From positions 1 to 6,282 of the forward strand of contig PLXF01000062.1 in NCBI GenBank assembly GCA_003151315.1: DNA of 6,282 nt, written 5' to 3'. Position numbers and translations under genes: made by a program. Origin of the DNA: Parachlamydiales bacterium (GTDB lineage Bacteria > Chlamydiota > Chlamydiia > Chlamydiales > SM23-39). The stretch's first letter is position 1. Each line of letters opens with the position of its first letter. The notes below the pieces were generated by a model. It searched no databases. It saw only the letters and a list, made by a program, of their open reading frames with translations, and had not been told where the DNA came from. Positions 4,681-6,282 of the stretch are shown here, in pieces.

Positions 4681-5337
4681 ATGGGACAAAAAGTATCACC
4701 CATTGGTTTTCGCCTGGTGCGCCGCAAAAAGTGGCTCTCAACCTGGTTTGCCAATAAGCAAGAGTTTGGAACTATTATCGGCGAAGATAAGAAAATCCGA
4801 GATTATCTGGTCACGAAGCCCGCCTGCCAAGGCGCGTCGCGCTTTCAGATCAAGAGAATGAGCGGGAAAGTCGAAGTCACAATTATGACATCGCGTCCTG
4901 GACTCGTTATCGGGAAGAAAGGCGTCGAGATCGATATCCTTAAAAACGATTTGAGGAAATTGACCGGTAAAGAAGTATGGATCGAAGTTGAAGAGATTAA
5001 ACGACCTGACCTCGATGCGAAACTCGTAGCCGATGCGATTGCTAAGCAATTAGAAAGACGTATCCCGTTCCGCCGCATTTTGAAAAAAGCTATGCAGACC
5101 TCGATGGATGCAGGCGCTGCAGGGATCAAAGTTCAGGTCTCCGGCCGTATTGGTGGAGCTGAAATCGCTCGTGTTGAATGGTATAAAGAGGGACGAATTC
5201 CTTTGCATACGATCCGAGCAGATATTGATTACGCCCATGGCCGTGCAGAGACAACTTATGGTTCAATCGGCGTGAAAGTGTGGATTAATCGTGGCGATGA
5301 TGTTTTGGTCGCTCCTAAAGCTGCAGTGGGAGGTTAA
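4681..5337 (+). CDS. rpsC: 30S ribosomal protein S3
   Basis: S3 lines the mRNA entry channel of the 30S subunit. The N-terminus MGQKVSPIGFRL is diagnostic. A type 2 KH domain follows, with the GxxG loop GKKG at residues 78-81 in PGLVIGKKGVEID. The S3 C-terminal domain runs from about 108 and includes SGRIGGAEIARVEWYKEGRIPLHTIRADIDYA split across 154-185. R131, R132 and K135 match positions implicated in ribosomal helicase activity in E. coli. Length is 218. The start is 3 bases after the rplV stop, with GGGGAG (4666-4671) inside the end of rplV. Confidence 0.98.
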   Translation: MGQKVSPIGFRLVRRKKWLSTWFANKQEFGTIIGEDKKIRDYLVTKPACQGASRFQIKRMSGKVEVTIMTSRPGLVIGKKGVEIDILKNDLRKLTGKEVWIEVEEIKRPDLDAKLVADAIAKQLERRIPFRRILKKAMQTSMDAGAAGIKVQVSGRIGGAEIARVEWYKEGRIPLHTIRADIDYAHGRAETTYGSIGVKVWINRGDDVLVAPKAAVGG

Positions 5338-5342
5338 TTGTT

Positions 5343-5762
5343 ATGGCACTTGGCCCAAAGCGTACAAAGCATAGAAAGCAGCAAAAAGGAAAAATGGCCG
5401 GCCTCTCAAAAGGGGGTAATTTTGTTGAATTCGGCGAATTTGGCATGCAGACAATGGATCGGGGCTGGATTACAGCTCAGCAAATTGAAGCTTGCCGCGT
5501 AACGATCAGCCGCCACTTCAGCCGTAAAGGTCAAGTTTGGATCCGCATTTTCCCAGACAAGCCCGTTTCGAAAAAGCCTGCAGAGACCCGAATGGGTACT
5601 GGTAAAGGCGCACCAGACCACTATGTGGCTGTTGTCAGACCGGGACGTGTTTTGTTTGAAGTGGGGGGAGTAACCCGAGAAGAGGCTCAGCAGGCACTCC
5701 GATTAGCTGCTGCCAAGCTTCCTGTTAAAACTAAGTTTGTCGATCGATTGGAGAGAGTATAA
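5343..5762 (+). CDS. rplP: 50S ribosomal protein L16
   Basis: L16 contacts the A-site tRNA region and is added late in 50S assembly. Diagnostic segments are PKRTKHRKQQKGKMAG (residues 5-20), FGEFGMQTMDRGWITAQQIEACRVTISR (30-57), KGQVWIRIFPDKP (62-74) and ETRMGTGKGAPDHYVAVVRPG (81-101). R83 in TRMGTGKG corresponds to the Arg hydroxylated in E. coli L16, so the site is available; no hydroxylase gene is in this window. Length is 139, typical. The start has GGGAGG (5328-5333) 9 bases upstream at the end of rpsC. Confidence 0.98.
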   Translation: MALGPKRTKHRKQQKGKMAGLSKGGNFVEFGEFGMQTMDRGWITAQQIEACRVTISRHFSRKGQVWIRIFPDKPVSKKPAETRMGTGKGAPDHYVAVVRPGRVLFEVGGVTREEAQQALRLAAAKLPVKTKFVDRLERV

Positions 5763-5763
5763 C

Positions 5764-5967
5764 ATGGCTAAAAAGAGAGATCTAAAAGATCAATCCGTCG
5801 ACGAGTTACATGCGATGGCCCGAGAGCTCGATCGAGAAATATTCGAACTGCGCAATGAGCTCGCCTTCAACCGTAAGCTCGAAAAGCCCCATCTGATTAA
5901 AGCGAAGAAGAAAGATAGGGCTCGCGTATTAACGATTTTGACCCAAAAACAGATGGTGGTCGCATGA
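5764..5967 (+). CDS. rpmC: 50S ribosomal protein L29
   Basis: L29 is a two-helix protein near the tunnel exit beside L23. The 67 residues have the expected long first helix (SVDELHAMARELDREIFELRNELAFNRKLEKP split over residues 11-42) and the signature KPHLIKAKKKDRARVLTIL at about 41-59. I chose ATG at 5764, one base after the rplP stop, with GGAG at 5750-5753. An in-frame TTG at 5737 would lie inside rplP and add nine residues foreign to the family. Its TGA stop overlaps the rpsQ start. Confidence 0.96.
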   Translation: MAKKRDLKDQSVDELHAMARELDREIFELRNELAFNRKLEKPHLIKAKKKDRARVLTILTQKQMVVA

Positions 5968-6215
5968 GCAGTCTAGATAGAGGAAAGCGCAAGGAAAACG
6001 TCGGGGTCGTTGTCTCCAATAAAATGGATAAAACGGTCACGGTAAAAGTAACGCGCAAAATGAGACATCCAAAATATGGAAAAGTGATCGAGCGCTCACA
6101 GAAGTTTTATGCGCATGACGAAAGCAATGTAGCACAAATCGGTCAAACTGTTCGTATTATGGAAACAAGACCCCTTTCCAAACTGAAACGTTGGCGTGTA
6201 GTCGAGGTACTTTAA
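5964..6215 (+). CDS. rpsQ: 30S ribosomal protein S17
   Basis: S17 is a primary 16S rRNA-binding protein with an OB fold in the 30S body. The 83-residue sequence is canonical: RKENVGVVVSNKMDKTVTV (residues 9-27), RHPKYGKVIERSQKFYAHDE (34-53) and the signature GQTVRIMETRPLSKLKRW (60-77). It starts in an ATGA overlap with rpmC, with only a weak G-rich site (GGTGG near 5956), so translation is probably coupled to rpmC. Confidence 0.98.
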   Translation: MSSLDRGKRKENVGVVVSNKMDKTVTVKVTRKMRHPKYGKVIERSQKFYAHDESNVAQIGQTVRIMETRPLSKLKRWRVVEVL

Positions 6216-6216
6216 T

Positions 6217-6282
6217 ATGATTCAACAAGAAACAGATCTGGAAGTTGCCGATAACACGGGCGCTAAAAGAGTGAGATGCTTT
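6217..6282 (+). CDS. rplN: 50S ribosomal protein L14, N-terminal part only (cut by window edge)
   Basis: L14 lies at the subunit interface. Only the first 22 codons are in the window, and they read as the expected start: MIQQETDLEVADNTGAKRV, where VADNTGA is the family hallmark. The ATG is one base after the rpsQ stop, with GAGG at 6204-6207. The gene continues beyond the window and is not broken as far as it can be seen. Confidence 0.95.
   Translation, partial: MIQQETDLEVADNTGAKRVRCF

Noticed and set aside
5737..5763. TTG start giving L29 a nine-residue extension inside rplP
   Set aside because: MAKKRDLKD from ATG 5764 is a normal L29 start and the extension is just the out-of-frame end of rplP.

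Overview
This window comes from a bacterial chromosome and holds the 5' two-thirds of an S10-type ribosomal protein operon (L3-L4-L23-L2-S19-L22-S3-L16-L29-S17-L14), preceded by a single gene for an odd short-chain dehydrogenase/reductase (SDR) relative. Everything is on the + strand. Several traits point to the phylum Chlamydiae. The operon begins directly at rplC with no rpsJ (S10) gene in front; in known chlamydiae rpsJ sits beside fusA. L3 carries the MRSTPGRCFPG stretch that I recall from chlamydial L3. L23 has a roughly 14-residue insertion ending in CKSPK, as in Chlamydia L23. The SDR gene upstream and the mixed base composition fit an environmental (non-Chlamydiaceae) lineage better than Chlamydia itself. 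The lineage below phylum level is inference.

Layout. Positions 1-112: upstream DNA with only a weak possible -10 element. Positions 113-955: SDR-like protein with an apparent N-terminal signal peptide and a ruined catalytic tetrad. Positions 967-1023: a possible 18-codon ORF right behind it with a perfect Shine-Dalgarno sequence. Positions 1024-1574: about 550 bases without a convincing gene, holding a perfect 21-bp-arm AT-rich palindrome, several hairpins, a nested pair of diverged inverted motifs, a near-consensus sigma-70-type promoter, a second weaker promoter, and a long possible leader for the ribosomal operon. Positions 1575-6282: eleven ribosomal protein genes, the last (rplN) cut by the window edge.

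The ribosomal genes are packed with gaps of 1-13 bases or short overlaps (TAATG at rpsS/rplV, ATGA at rpmC/rpsQ). They are almost certainly co-transcribed and partly translationally coupled. Their products build the peptide exit tunnel and its rim (L4, L22, L23, L29), the peptidyl-transferase surroundings (L2, L3, L16), the subunit interface (L14) and parts of the 30S head and body (S19, S3, S17).

The operon itself is ordinary. The points worth a second look are the degenerate SDR with its conflicting start signals, the micro-ORF, the perfect palindrome, and the structured, possibly repeat-derived leader in front of rplC. I see no evidence of a complete new system.
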